A stretch of 64,000 nucleotides of DNA from Tanytarsus gracilentus. Its lineage: Eukaryota; Arthropoda; Insecta; Diptera; Chironomidae. Every line of letters begins with the position of its first letter. Position 1 is the first letter of the stretch. The stretch covers positions 1,364,001 through 1,428,000 of the forward strand of contig JAXRKN010000037.1 of the NCBI GenBank assembly GCA_038502055.1, written 5' to 3'. Made by a program: the position numbers and the translations under genes. Below the pieces are notes generated by a model, which had not been told where the DNA came from, ran no database searches, and worked only from the letters and a program-made list of their open reading frames with translations. Of the stretch, positions 11,750-22,041 are shown one piece after another.

Positions 11750-14589
11750 ATGGCAAGTGATTCGCAAATTGTACTGGCAGCGTCTCGATTTGAGGAAACG
11801 GCCGTGCATTTAAGGTAATCAACAACACATATTACACACGTAGATTTACATATACGGGATAGGATGATGACTTGTTCTATTGTATTGTTATAATCATAAA
11901 GAGTGAAGGGTGATCATTCGACAGTTGTGTCATAGGCAGGGGTTGAGTAATTTGTATCTCAAGTATTACAAATTGTACACAAGTTTCTGCCCCTGCTCAT
12001 AGAAAATTTTTATTGCGAATGGTTAATGTGAAAAATTCGCCAATTACAATATTGATGTATGATCCCTCTATTCGCTTTTTAGTTTTTACAATAATCTTTC
12101 CTCTCCCGTGTTTTGCTGACTAATAAGAATAATAATTGCTGACATTTTATTTTTATTACTGATTACTTTTGCTTACTTGCTTGCAAATTGATGGATTTCC
12201 TTTAGGCTTTTGGATCTATGCAGATCTTCTTCTTATAATTTGCACATCAAGTAATTTCTTTTTTCTTCTTCATTAGAGTATGTGCTAAAGCTTGTTCTTT
12301 TATTCCCATTTTCACATATAATATTAGATGATGATCCGTTGTTTGTAATAAAAAAAATCTAACGTTCTCCATATTGTGTGTGTGTGTGTTCATTTTTCAG
12401 AGACTTCTCGAAAGTCGAGATGCCGATGGTGGCAAAGATTGTGAAAGGACAGCACATTGGTTTAGGCGTTCCGTCCCTTTCAAGTCCAAATCTTTGCAAT
12501 ACCGCACTCTTTCTTAATGCCGGTAAAAATTTTCAAATTGTCGCTCAGCCTATTAAGATTAAGGAGGGAAAGAAGCCGTCGAGTGTCGGTTCAAAGATCA
12601 TCTTAATACCCGATTCATACAATGGCTATTTCGAATTGCTGAGCGAAGAAGGCCGTTCAACGAAGCCATTTGAAAATGTTCTCGAACTCTCGCGACGTCG
12701 CAACATTCGCGTGATTGTGCGTGAAAGCTTCGTAATCAGATCGAATAATGCAAACAAGACATTAAATGCTGGCGAAATCTTAACACCGCTCAGTGACGAC
12801 GGAAAATTTTTACAATGCCGAACGAGTAAGAATCAACTGATTGCACTGCCACTGGATTGTAAGGCAAAATTTTCTCCGTTAGCAAAAGAGAAAGAGGACT
12901 CCATTTCTGGTGTTCATACGGTATAACTTTAAAATTCCATATGTCCATTTTTATGTATCGCTTAATTTTCTTATTTCTCTTCACCTCTCATATTTCATTC
13001 TTTTCGCCTGCCTGTGTCGATATATTGACAGGTAAAAAATTTACTGAAGAAGCGGATGCCACTTATAGTCCGTTTAATTCACGGTATTCCACCGAAAGGA
13101 TTGAAGACATCATTTGTGCCAGAATTTAGATTATTAGGTTTCATAGAAGTCGAAAACAATATTTTTGCACTTCCCTTGCAGAAAGATTTAGAGCTGATCT
13201 CAATTCCACTTAACACTAAATTAAAAATGCAATGTGCAAAAAATATGGCGCAGCTGGAGAATTTTACTGAATTTAAGAGACTTATCGATAAGAGCATGCG
13301 ACATTTGCATGAGGTAAAGAGTCGATTGCAAATACTCGATTTAAAGCTCTACGACAAGGATGGAAGCAATAAAAAAGAATGTGTTCTCATTACTGAAAGT
13401 GAGTAGTGTTCATGATTTATGAGGGGTACCGTGTAAGTGACTCTCGATTACAGCATTTCGTGATTTTAAATATTTAAAGTTCACTTGGAATTTTTTTAAC
13501 CTTCTTTTCACGCCAGGTCTTCTCGCAAACGGTTATGTTCTTAAAAAGTCCACGACTGAGATGACGACATCAGCAACAACGATCGAGCCTAAAAGTAGCA
13601 TCTCACAGAGTCACCTGACAGCGTCCGAGTATGATGAAATCGATCAAATCTACGATTACGTTCGCGGCTTGGCATCACTGCCTAAAAATTTAAATAATTA
13701 CGAGTCATTGACAGAGTCATCACCGCAAAAACTGCCACACTCACATTCGCCACATAAGAATGCTGACTTGCGTCAACATACGACGAGCAGCAGCAGCAGT
13801 AAAGTCAATTCTCATAAGCGCGAGAATCATTTTTTTAATTCCGATAGTTGGATAAAGCATGAGTTGTTAGAGAAACCTATACCGCCATCACTCAAAAATC
13901 TTCCATCCAAGAAGCAATTGGCACAAAAACAACGACCGACATTAATCTTTACACGAACGAATAATAATAATATCAGCGCAAATAATAATAATGTTAATTG
14001 CTCTTCATCGCATGGTCCGAAAGTTTCGACGCCACAAAAAGACTCGAATGAGCTGAGTCCACAGAGTCCCCTGTTTCACATTAGGTAACTAAAGTCGAAA
14101 ATCTTTCTCGATTTAGATCTCGAACCCTTTCCCGATGATTTCGAGTTTATTTAAAAATAAAATGCCACCACCATTCATTAAATACAAAAAAAACTAAATG
14201 TGATTTAAAGATGAAATAAAAACAATTTATTTTGTAGGTATAAAGGAATCGGTAGCCTTAGTAATTTACAGACAGCATCTGATGTAGTGATTAACTCGCG
14301 AGCACCCTCATCAAAACCGCAACATGTCATACATAATACATACTCATTTAAAAACTTTAATAGTTCTCATGATAAAACTAAAATTTACGAGTTGAAGAAG
14401 AGTTCGAGCACTGGCACGACAAACTTGAAGAAATACGACACCTTAGACTCGTCATTGTCATCCAATTCGAAGGAGGTGCACGACAGAAGAAGTAGAAGTG
14501 TGAATCTTGGTGGCATTTTAGATGTTATGTGGCAGAAGAGCAAGAACAAGCATAAAAACAAGTACTACGACCGAACACTTTATTTATAA
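11750..14589 (+). CDS. CABIT-domain adaptor (GAREM/THEMIS/Serrano-like)
   Basis: Five exons: 11750-11814, 12401-12920, 13032-13398, 13517-14084 and 14238-14589 (1872 nt, 623 aa). The first exon encodes MASDSQIVLAASRFEETAVH. Residues about 25-310 are a beta-rich CABIT region. The block FLQCRTSKNQLIALPL (residues about 158-173) followed by DCKAKF fits the CABIT core (hydrophobic-x-C, spacer, hydrophobic-x-LP-hydrophobic, then an aromatic), with A replacing the usual G. A second module has NIFALPL near residues 238-244. The last half is Ser/Asn/Thr-rich low complexity with a tyrosine cluster EYDEIDQIYDYV (residues about 355-366) that could bind SH2 domains. Known: CABIT proteins (THEMIS, GAREM) act in receptor tyrosine kinase or antigen-receptor signalling; fly Serrano is my best orthologue guess, unverified. 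AATAAA is at 14695-14700. Confidence 0.85.
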
Positions 14590-15465
14590 AAACTCATTCT
14601 TACACAGCGATGATTAAATTATTTGCGATATTCGATTTATTAATAATCATTACGTTAAAAATTCATCATTCCTTTTGAGCAAAAAAAATGCCAAAATAAA
14701 TATGCAAAAAAATCATCATCACTCGGCATCACATTCATTAAATAGTTCTTTATGATCTCTGAAACTTTTTTTTTTGATTAATGTACTATAAAATACGCAT
14801 GTATAAGGAGAAAATTACATCATCGAGTAGTTATGAGGATGAAGCATCTCTTTTTTTAAAAATATGTTCTTGATACTCTATTTTTTTGCAATATTTTACG
14901 GAGCACTCTAAAATATATTTTAAAAGGTGCCTTCCATTTATATGAGAAATAATGATGAGAGTAAAAAAATAGAAAAGCAGGTTTTTGTGAAGCGCGGCAA
15001 GTAGCAAATAAAGTCGATGTTCATAGTGAATAAATTTAAAACGTTTGGCTTATTAATCTACATTTTATTCCTACAGAGCAATTATCATCAACCGCCCACG
15101 CATGAGCACGTTTAAATCATTTAATGATGACGTTATTTAAATCAGATAAAAAATTATAATTATTGTGTTTGCAAGGTGGAAGCGGAATTGTTGGATGATT
15201 TTTTAATGAACTCTCCTTAAATAGTTGTTTGAGGTAACTAAAAAATTTAAATAATTTTTGATCAAATTGAACACAAAAAAAATTCAAAAAATTTAAAACC
15301 GATCAAAAATATTTTTTAACAATAAATTCAACGGTTTGTTTTTAACGGAAAATTTTAAATCTTTAGCAAACACACAAAATTCGGTTCATGTCTCGAATTT
15401 TTTCTTCTCTTTCTACCCCCTCTTTTGATTCAACCCTGGACATTTTTGAACCCTGTGAACATCGC
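14590..15465 (+). other. 3' flank of the CABIT gene and upstream of Eb1
   Basis: 3' UTR of the CABIT gene (AATAAA at 14695-14700), then AT-rich spacer. No further ORF or exon is supported. Confidence 0.5.
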
Positions 15466-15569
15466 TCAGTTGCACGAATAATTAAAGTTTCTCTCAACTT
15501 AGATCGGTAATTTTTGCATTTTTAAATAGTTAGTGCAGAACAATTAGTGACTTAAGCCAACCGTGAGAG
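15466..15569 (+). promoter_or_regulatory. Putative Eb1 initiator and noncoding first exon
   Basis: TCAGTT at 15466-15471 is a good insect initiator. A transcript from it reaches a near-consensus donor AG|GTAAGC (GT at 15570-15571). The likely partner acceptor is CACACAG at 17110-17116, giving a 5' UTR intron of about 1.5 kb before the ATG exon. Inferred from motifs only. Confidence 0.4.
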
Positions 15570-17232
15570 GTAAGCGAGTGAAGTTGATGACATGGAATTC
15601 GGTGAAATTTAGTGAAATTTCATTGTTGACCTCATTTCTTTTCCACCAATCTTTTCTTACATCTCTTCACTTTTCTTCGCTTGATTTGTCCAAATTATAA
15701 GCTCCGATATCGATTTATCGCACTGCAAAAGGATAGTTTAGCGTAGCGTAAAAATTTCTTTTGTCTCCCGAAAAAAAATAAAAAAAATAATAAGCATATC
15801 AAGTTTGAACAATTGGGAAGTGGAAGAAAAAAGAAATTGAGTGTTTGGGAGTGGAGCGAATAGTTAGACCGGATTTTATATATGGGTCTTTGGATGATGA
15901 TTCAATTGAGGGAAAATCACGAAATTGCGTCACATAAGCTCGATTAATGCTGCACATTAGCATTAACCCTTTCCATGTCTCTTTTCTTCTTTCTCTCGCT
16001 CGCCTCGATTATTCATTTTTTTTTTCGAGAATGTTATTCCGATAATGATTTATTGGTGTTTATAAGCCGAGTGCTGCATTTATAGACTACACACATATTG
16101 ACTTGCTGTGTGTGATTAAATGATCCTTTCCAGAAATAAGAAAAATTGAATGTTAGAATGGCTCTCTATAAATAGAAGATATTCATGTGATATTTAAGAA
16201 GAAGATCCAACAGAAAAAGAAAGAGTCATGAAAATGCATTTCTCTTAAAATCGTATTTTATTTTTTTCTTTCCTCGCTGTCTCTTTTTTTATAAAATTCC
16301 CAATCCAAGTCTAAAATTCACATTTTTAATTCGCTTTTTCTCTTGCGGTTACTTTTTGCGCAATTTTTTTAAACATGATTGTTGAAACTCTTGACGATCG
16401 CAAGGGTTAACATTAAGTGGCATCGGAAACCTCAAAAAACCACGAGAAGGAAGAGTGTTGGGGGAAACGAGAGCTTTAGTGAATAAATTTTCAACTCTAC
16501 CTATATGTTTTAAGCAAGTGTTTACCGTTTCATTCTTCTTTATGGCGGGTCTATAACGTTCATGTGGTATAATCAGTTATAGGAACACGAAAATATAAAA
16601 ATTGAATTCATATTGGGCAGCAGGCAAGCGAGTCAGCAACAGCTTCGACTCTTTATAGCTGAAAGTGGAAAAAATCTATCTTTTCATTCACATATAGCTT
16701 ACAAGCTAGCGCTTTTGAATATTTATGAGAAAAAAGTGTAATATTGAGTGTGGAAGAACGGTGTAAGAAGAAAGTGGTGTAAAGAAAATGAAAATGAGGC
16801 AAAAATAGTGATTTTTTTTTGATTAATGAACATTGTGAAAAAAATTTGAGTGCAGTTGTTAAATTTTTAAACATTTCCACTCTGTTGTTAAATTTTTTTT
16901 CTCGGTAATTCTGGCAAATACTTAAAATACCTCTTAATTGTCATAAAAATTCCATCTCAAATCCCTCCCGTAATAAAGTGAAATCACTGTAATACTTTAT
17001 TATCATCACCACATACCATTCCGTTCATGTCACTTTTCTTCTTCTTCTTCTTCGTTCAAGTTCAATGTTAATTTTCAAACTATATTATCATTGTCACATT
17101 CCTTTCTCACACACAGATTTACTTCTTCGACATCGGAGAGAGCGCGTAAAAGGCAAAAGAGGATCGATTTCGTTTTCATTTTGTTATTTGTAAAATTGCA
17201 TTTATTCAACTTCATTATCGTCACCAACATCA

Positions 17233-20200
17233 ATGGCAGTGAACGTCTATTCAACGAATGTTACGACGGACAATTTGTCTCGTCATGATATGCTCGCGTG
17301 GGTCAACGATTGTCTTCACTCTCAATTCACGAAAATTGAAGAACTTTGCACTGGTGAGTTAACGACGCGCGTTATTAATTTAATTATTCTAACGAGATCA
17401 ATTAAGCAAATGGCTTGCTGAGAAAATCCGGAGTAACATTTTAAACATCTCTTTTTATTCTAGGTGCTGCCTATTGTCAATACATGGACATGCTCTTTCC
17501 CGGCAGTGTGCCAATGAAGCGAGTAAAGTTCAGGACAAATTTGGAGCATGAATACATTCAGAACTTTAAGATTCTTCAAGCTGCGTTCAAGAAAATGAAC
17601 GTTGATAAGGTAAGTTTAATCATTATATTTCTCTCATTTCAAAAATGACACAACAAAAACTCATGAGTCACAAACTCGGTAGGAAAAAATAAATGTGTCA
17701 ACTTAGAGCAAAAAAAATTTAATAGCAAGAGTATGAGTGCAATGGTTGTGAGTCAGCTTATTTAAGTGATAATGATAGCTTCGTAAATTATACTTTAAAT
17801 GAATTCAATATTTGAGAGGACTTTTAAAAATATCTTTTTCACTTTTCTCTTTTCTTTGCCCTCAAAATAAATTCATCTCTAGATTGTGCCGGTTGATCGG
17901 CTGATTAAGGGTCGATTTCAAGATAATTTTGAATTTTTGCAATGGTTTAAAAAATTTTTCGATGCAAATTACGATGGGAGAGAGTATGATGGGTTAGAGG
18001 CACGTTGTGGCATCCCGTTAGGTTCAGGAGCGGTACAAAATGAATTAGGTGTAGGCGAAACTGGTATTGTAAAAAGACAAATGCAACAGCCAGCGCGAAG
18101 AACTCAAAATGGTATATGAATTTAATAATTGAAGATGATGGTTGCGAAAGATATATTGAATGATGATGAGTGGGGTGTGGGTGGTTTTTCAAAATTGTGT
18201 CACGTAATTGCTTTTTGTTTTCCCCTGTGTACTCTTCAAGATGCATTGCGTGACATATTCCTAATGAAAGCTCACCACACCCTCCCACTTTCATTAATAA
18301 CTCTTTCCACTCATAGTCGAAAAAGTATAATATGCAATGATCATGGAATGGATTATACAATTTTTTCAACATCACTCGTGTCGTCTGTTCTGTCAATTAC
18401 TTGTAACGAAAAAAAAATGGGAAAATCGTTTGTTCTTCTTGTTATTATTCCTATCCTCATTTTTTAACTGACACACCATTAACCATGAAAAAAATCATCA
18501 TTTAGTTTTATAATTATTATTTTATTCAGGGGGCGAACGACTTGGATATAAATTTTGGTATTAAAAATCTAAAATTTATTTTTTATTTTTTATATCCTAT
18601 TTATATTTTTATTTTTTTTATTTTTTTATTTTTTATTTTTATATACTTTTGTGGATTTCTTATATTGGCTTTTAATAAAATTTAAGCTGGAAGTGAGATC
18701 AGTAGAAGTAAAATAAGATGATTGTAACATTGAATAGATTAGAACTTAAATTGAGATCATTGGAACTAAGATCAGCTTGGAAGTGAGATCAGTAGTTTTA
18801 AGATTTAGTGCAGGAAGTCTGGAAGTGAGATCCAGTAGAACTAAAATCAAGCGATGGATTTGATAACCATTCGAACTAGATTAGAAATTAAATTGAGATC
18901 ATTGGAACTAAGATAGCTTGGAAGTGAGATCAGTAGTTTAAGATTTAGTGAGGACTTGGAAGTGAGATAGTAGAACTAAAATAAGCGATGGATTTGATAA
19001 CCATGTGAAAGTTGGTGGTGGGGGAGTTTGTGGGGCATGGGTAAATGGGGTTGTGTTGTAAATTGGTGCGTGGTGTAGAAGTTGGGGGTGGAGTGGCGTG
19101 CTGTTACGTGTGAAATAATAGTTTGGGTGGGGGCGTTTGTTGTGAGGGTGGGTGGCGTGGATGGTTTTGGTTGCTTTAAATTGGTGGATGCGCGGGGGTG
19201 GTTTAAATTTGTGTGGAGTGGCGTGCAGCTTTTTGCATCGTTTATTGGTCAATGCTGAAGATTTAATTTTTTTTCTTTAAAAACAAATATAGTATATAAA
19301 TTTTTTTTTTAATTTATATTTTTATATTTCTCTTTTATTTTTATATTTTTGAGGTATATAAAGTATATAAAATTTATATACTAGTCGTCCGCCCCCTGTT
19401 TTTATTACGTTTTGTGTCATGAGTTCGTTATTCTTTTTACTCTTTTATTCTGCCATCGCAAAAACTGACTTTCTCACACACACTTATGCATACATTTTAA
19501 GAAATCGCATTATTTTCACTTAATTGGAGACTCAAAAATTAATTTATAATTTTGTATAATATACTCAAAAAAAGCTCTAATTTGCAAAACTAATTCTTTT
19601 CATTTTAATTCATTTTCACCGTTCATTCTTCATTTGTTTTTTTTCTCCTCTGTTTTGTAGATTATTCCTATCGACAGGTAAGTTCACGGTTCTTTTTTTT
19701 ATGCACAGCAAAATGAATGAATTGCTCGCAAGCTTGACATGTCACTTAGAAAGTGTGACTAATGCAAGGACGGCGGCAATGCTTTCGCGTCTGTGCGCGC
19801 GCTTCTAAAAAATCCTAACATCTCACACTAAATAAAATAAAATCTAATTCAGGTTGATTAAGGGACGCTTTCAAGATAACTTTGAGTTTTTGCAATGGTT
19901 CAAAAAGTTTTTCGATGCAAACTACGACGGTCGTGATTATGATGCCTCCGGTGCCCGCGAAGGACTGCCAATGGGACTTGGTGCCGGAAGTGGTGCTCCT
20001 ATGAAAATGAGCTCAAACGGAAGTTTAGCTGCAAAGAAACCGGCTGCAACTGCTATGCCTCGGCGACCACGTATGTTTAATAATCATGTGGAATGTTAAG
20101 GGATGGAAGAAAATATTCACATTACAATGATTCCATCCCTTTGATTCCACTTTTCAATTAATTTCTTATTTACAAATCGAGAAAATCTCATATAACAACA

Positions 20201-20862
20201 ACAATAATAATGATGATGATTGTCGATAATAATAAGCGCGTCAAGAAGCAACAAACTTTTTTCTTCGCAGCAGGCTATTAAGACTTGATGAATATCCATT
20301 CCATAATTATTGTTTTCATACACACATTTCTCGCATAAAGTTACAGTTTTCTTAACAAATTACTTTTTCTTTCTCACTAATGAATTAATTAATTTAGTGT
20401 CGAAAGTAGCAGCAACAAAACCAGCAGCGGTAGCAGCACCAGCACCAGCGAATCGATTGGTGAATGCATCAAAATCATCAACTGGCGTGTCGAACAATGT
20501 GACTAATCAGCAAATTGAAGAATTGTCGAATCAACTTATGGATATGCGATTAAACTTGGAGGGATTAGAGAAGGAGCGTGACTTTTACTTTAGTAAATTA
20601 AGAGATATCGAGATTCTGTAAGTTATTATTTTCAACAAATTAATGGCTTGAGATGACTTATATTTTTTCAATAGAGCTCAAGAGGCAGAAGAAGCAGAAA
20701 CATCACCGATCGTTCAGAAAATTTTGGACATTCTCTATGCTACGGAAGTAAGTTCACTAATCGAGTCGATAAAAATATAAATGATTCTAATAATTTGCTT
20801 TTATTTTTTAGGATGGATTTGCACCTCCCGATCTAGAGAACGAAGCCGAAGAAGAATATTAA
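17233..20862 (+). CDS. Eb1: Eb1, microtubule plus-end-tracking protein
   Basis: Autonomous plus-end tracker that binds growing microtubule tips and recruits CAP-Gly and SxIP partners. Exons: 17233-17353, 17464-17609, then EITHER 17883-18111 (segment 3A) OR 19661-19677 plus 19853-20070 (segment 3B), then 20398-20617, 20675-20747 and 20812-20862. Isoforms are 279 aa (3A) or 281 aa (3B). The N-terminal calponin-homology domain starts MAVNVYSTNVTTDNLSRHD and runs through GAAYCQYMDMLFPGSVPM, FRTNLEHEYIQNFKILQ and RFQDNFEFLQWFKKFFDANY. A variable linker follows, then the EB-homology coiled coil (QQIEELSNQLMDMRLNLEGL, FYFSKLRDIEIL) and the acidic tail ending EEEY, the EEY motif read by CAP-Gly domains. 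3A and 3B enter in phase 0 and leave in phase 1, so including both would break the frame. AATAAA is at 21432-21437. Confidence 0.96.
17883..18111 (+). CDS. Eb1: Eb1 alternative coding segment 3A (single exon)
   Basis: 229-nt exon after acceptor CTCTAG. It encodes IVPVDRLIKGRFQDNF through FDANYDGREYD, then a linker of its own (GLEARCGIPLGSGAVQNELG ... QMQQPARRTQN). Its donor (G|GTATAT) is weaker than that of 3B. If the donor is not used, the frame stops two codons later, giving a truncated CH-only protein. Many synonymous differences from 3B with nearly the same CH sequence suggest an old duplication under purifying selection. Confidence 0.88.
18736..19004. repeat. Two-copy tandem repeat inside the MITE
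   Basis: Unit 1 (18736-18877, 142 bp) and unit 2 (18878-19004, about 127 bp) both start AGATTAGAA and both contain GATGGATTTGATAACCAT near the end. Copy 2 has several small deletions. Within the units the short motif GGAAGTGAGATCAGTAG recurs, and another copy at 18689-18705 precedes unit 1. Confidence 0.85.
19008..19230 (+). repeat. G-rich, C-poor block with a G-quadruplex motif
   Basis: On the + strand, which is the Eb1 sense strand, this block is very rich in G and T. Positions 19020-19050 form a canonical G3+ quadruplex motif: G runs of 5, 4, 3 and 4 with loops of 7, 3 and 5 nt. More G runs follow at about 19083-19160. The opposite-strand open frame (18938-19252, P/H/T-rich) is a by-product of this composition, not a gene. 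Confidence 0.8.
19661..20070 (+). CDS. Eb1: Eb1 alternative coding segment 3B (17-nt microexon plus 218-nt exon)
   Basis: Microexon 19661-19677 encodes IIPID plus two bases and has a strong donor (GTAAGT). Exon 19853-20070 completes RLIKGRFQDNFEFLQWFKKF and continues FDANYDGRDYDASGAREGLP with a Gly/Ala/Lys linker closer to the usual EB1 style. Together they make 235 nt with the same entry and exit phases as 3A, so they replace 3A. An intron (19678-19852) splits the Arg codon that is intact in 3A. Confidence 0.88.
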
Positions 20863-22041
20863 GAAGGACAAACTAAAACCGGTGGAGATAATCTGATATT
20901 ATCAAATATCTTCAAACAGATATCACCAACCTAAATCTAAAAACAATTATGCTCCCTTAACATCAACATGAGATGCTTTCTACTTTCAATTTTTCTATGA
21001 GTCATCATCGGCTAAGAAAATTATTTTTTCTACGTATTACGCAAATTAATTCGATGCAAAAAAATACTTTGCCTTTCCCCAATGAAATTTTTAAACATTA
21101 ATTTGCTTTTGCACTGAATCTTATCGTATCATCGAACACAACACTCGACAAAACTAACAAATATTAATGTCTTGCATTTCGTAACAACAAAAAAATCTAT
21201 ATATGTGAAAACACACCTAGCTAATGCAAAATTTTAATTGAACATTTTCTTTACATAGAAATAAGCATTTGTCGAAATATTTTCATTCGAATATGAAGGG
21301 AAATTTATGAGTTAATAATTTAAGGCAAGTTCTCTTTGCTATATCATAGATGTGTTTTTGGTACTTTGAACAATATTTAAAATTTCCTAAATTATAAAAA
21401 AAACTTGCTCAAAATTTATCATTTTTGCTAAAATAAATAACCGCTTGTGTAAGATCGAAAAAGCATATATTAAAAAAAAGAAACACAGTTCGCAACATAT
21501 TAACGACATCAAAAAAATTGATATCATATTCTATTATAAATGAAAAGATGATGAATGAGGTGTGAAAAGCATATAAATAAAAAATGATTAAATTTATTAA
21601 TGAGAAAAAGATGAGTGCAATTACTATAAACAATAATATTACAGCATGATGGCTTCAATATTGATACGAACGTGGGAGAAATAACGGAACGCGGAATCGA
21701 AAATATGTATAGGAAGAGAGAAGAGAAGAACAGCTGATAGACTTTGCAGGCAGGCCATAGCTACATGATTTTCTTTATTACTTCTCTTTGCAGTCATAAA
21801 ATGTCTAGGCATCCGATGAAATGTACTAGAGTGTGTACCGTTTACGGGAGCGATTTCATTCATAATTCGGCAAAAAGTCTGTGTTGCACTTTAAAGTCAT
21901 CGACATTATCAAACGACATCAAAAATCATTGCTAAAAGTTGCAAAGAAGTGTGTCATAATCGAGTTTTATTTAATAAGAATCTTAACCGGCGCTTATTGT
22001 GATTTTAAATTAAGCCTCAAAGAATTAATTCAAAAGTTCTA
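20863..22041 (+). other. Eb1 3' UTR and muskelin upstream region
   Basis: Eb1 3' UTR (AATAAA at 21432-21437), then the presumed muskelin promoter and 5' UTR. Short frames at 21639-21935 on both strands overlap each other and show no domain; I treat them as chance. Confidence 0.5.

Larger units (their letters stand above)
18527..19398. mobile_element. Non-autonomous hAT-like MITE in the Eb1 intron
   Basis: 872-bp element bounded by 30-bp terminal inverted repeats (18527-18556 and 19369-19398), identical at 27 of 30 positions and starting CAGGGGGCG. Flanking 8-mers are ATTTTATT (18519-18526) and TTTTTATT (19399-19406), a 7/8 match, as expected for the 8-bp target duplication of hAT elements. 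Behind each repeat lies a T/A-rich arm. The centre holds a tandem repeat (18736-19004) and a G-rich block (19008-19230). No transposase ORF is present. The family assignment rests on the CAGGG start and 8-bp duplication; the presence of an inserted element is clearer than its family. Confidence 0.82.

Noticed and set aside
17947..18396. 149-aa minus-strand ORF over Eb1 exon 3A
   Set aside because: Shadow of the Eb1 exon and its flank; the sense frame carries the recognised CH-domain sequence.
18938..19252. 104-aa minus-strand ORF rich in P, H and T
   Set aside because: It is the complement of the G-rich block inside the MITE; composition artefact.
21639..21935. Overlapping small ORFs on both strands before muskelin
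   Set aside because: Mutual shadows without domain; the region more likely holds the muskelin promoter and 5' UTR.
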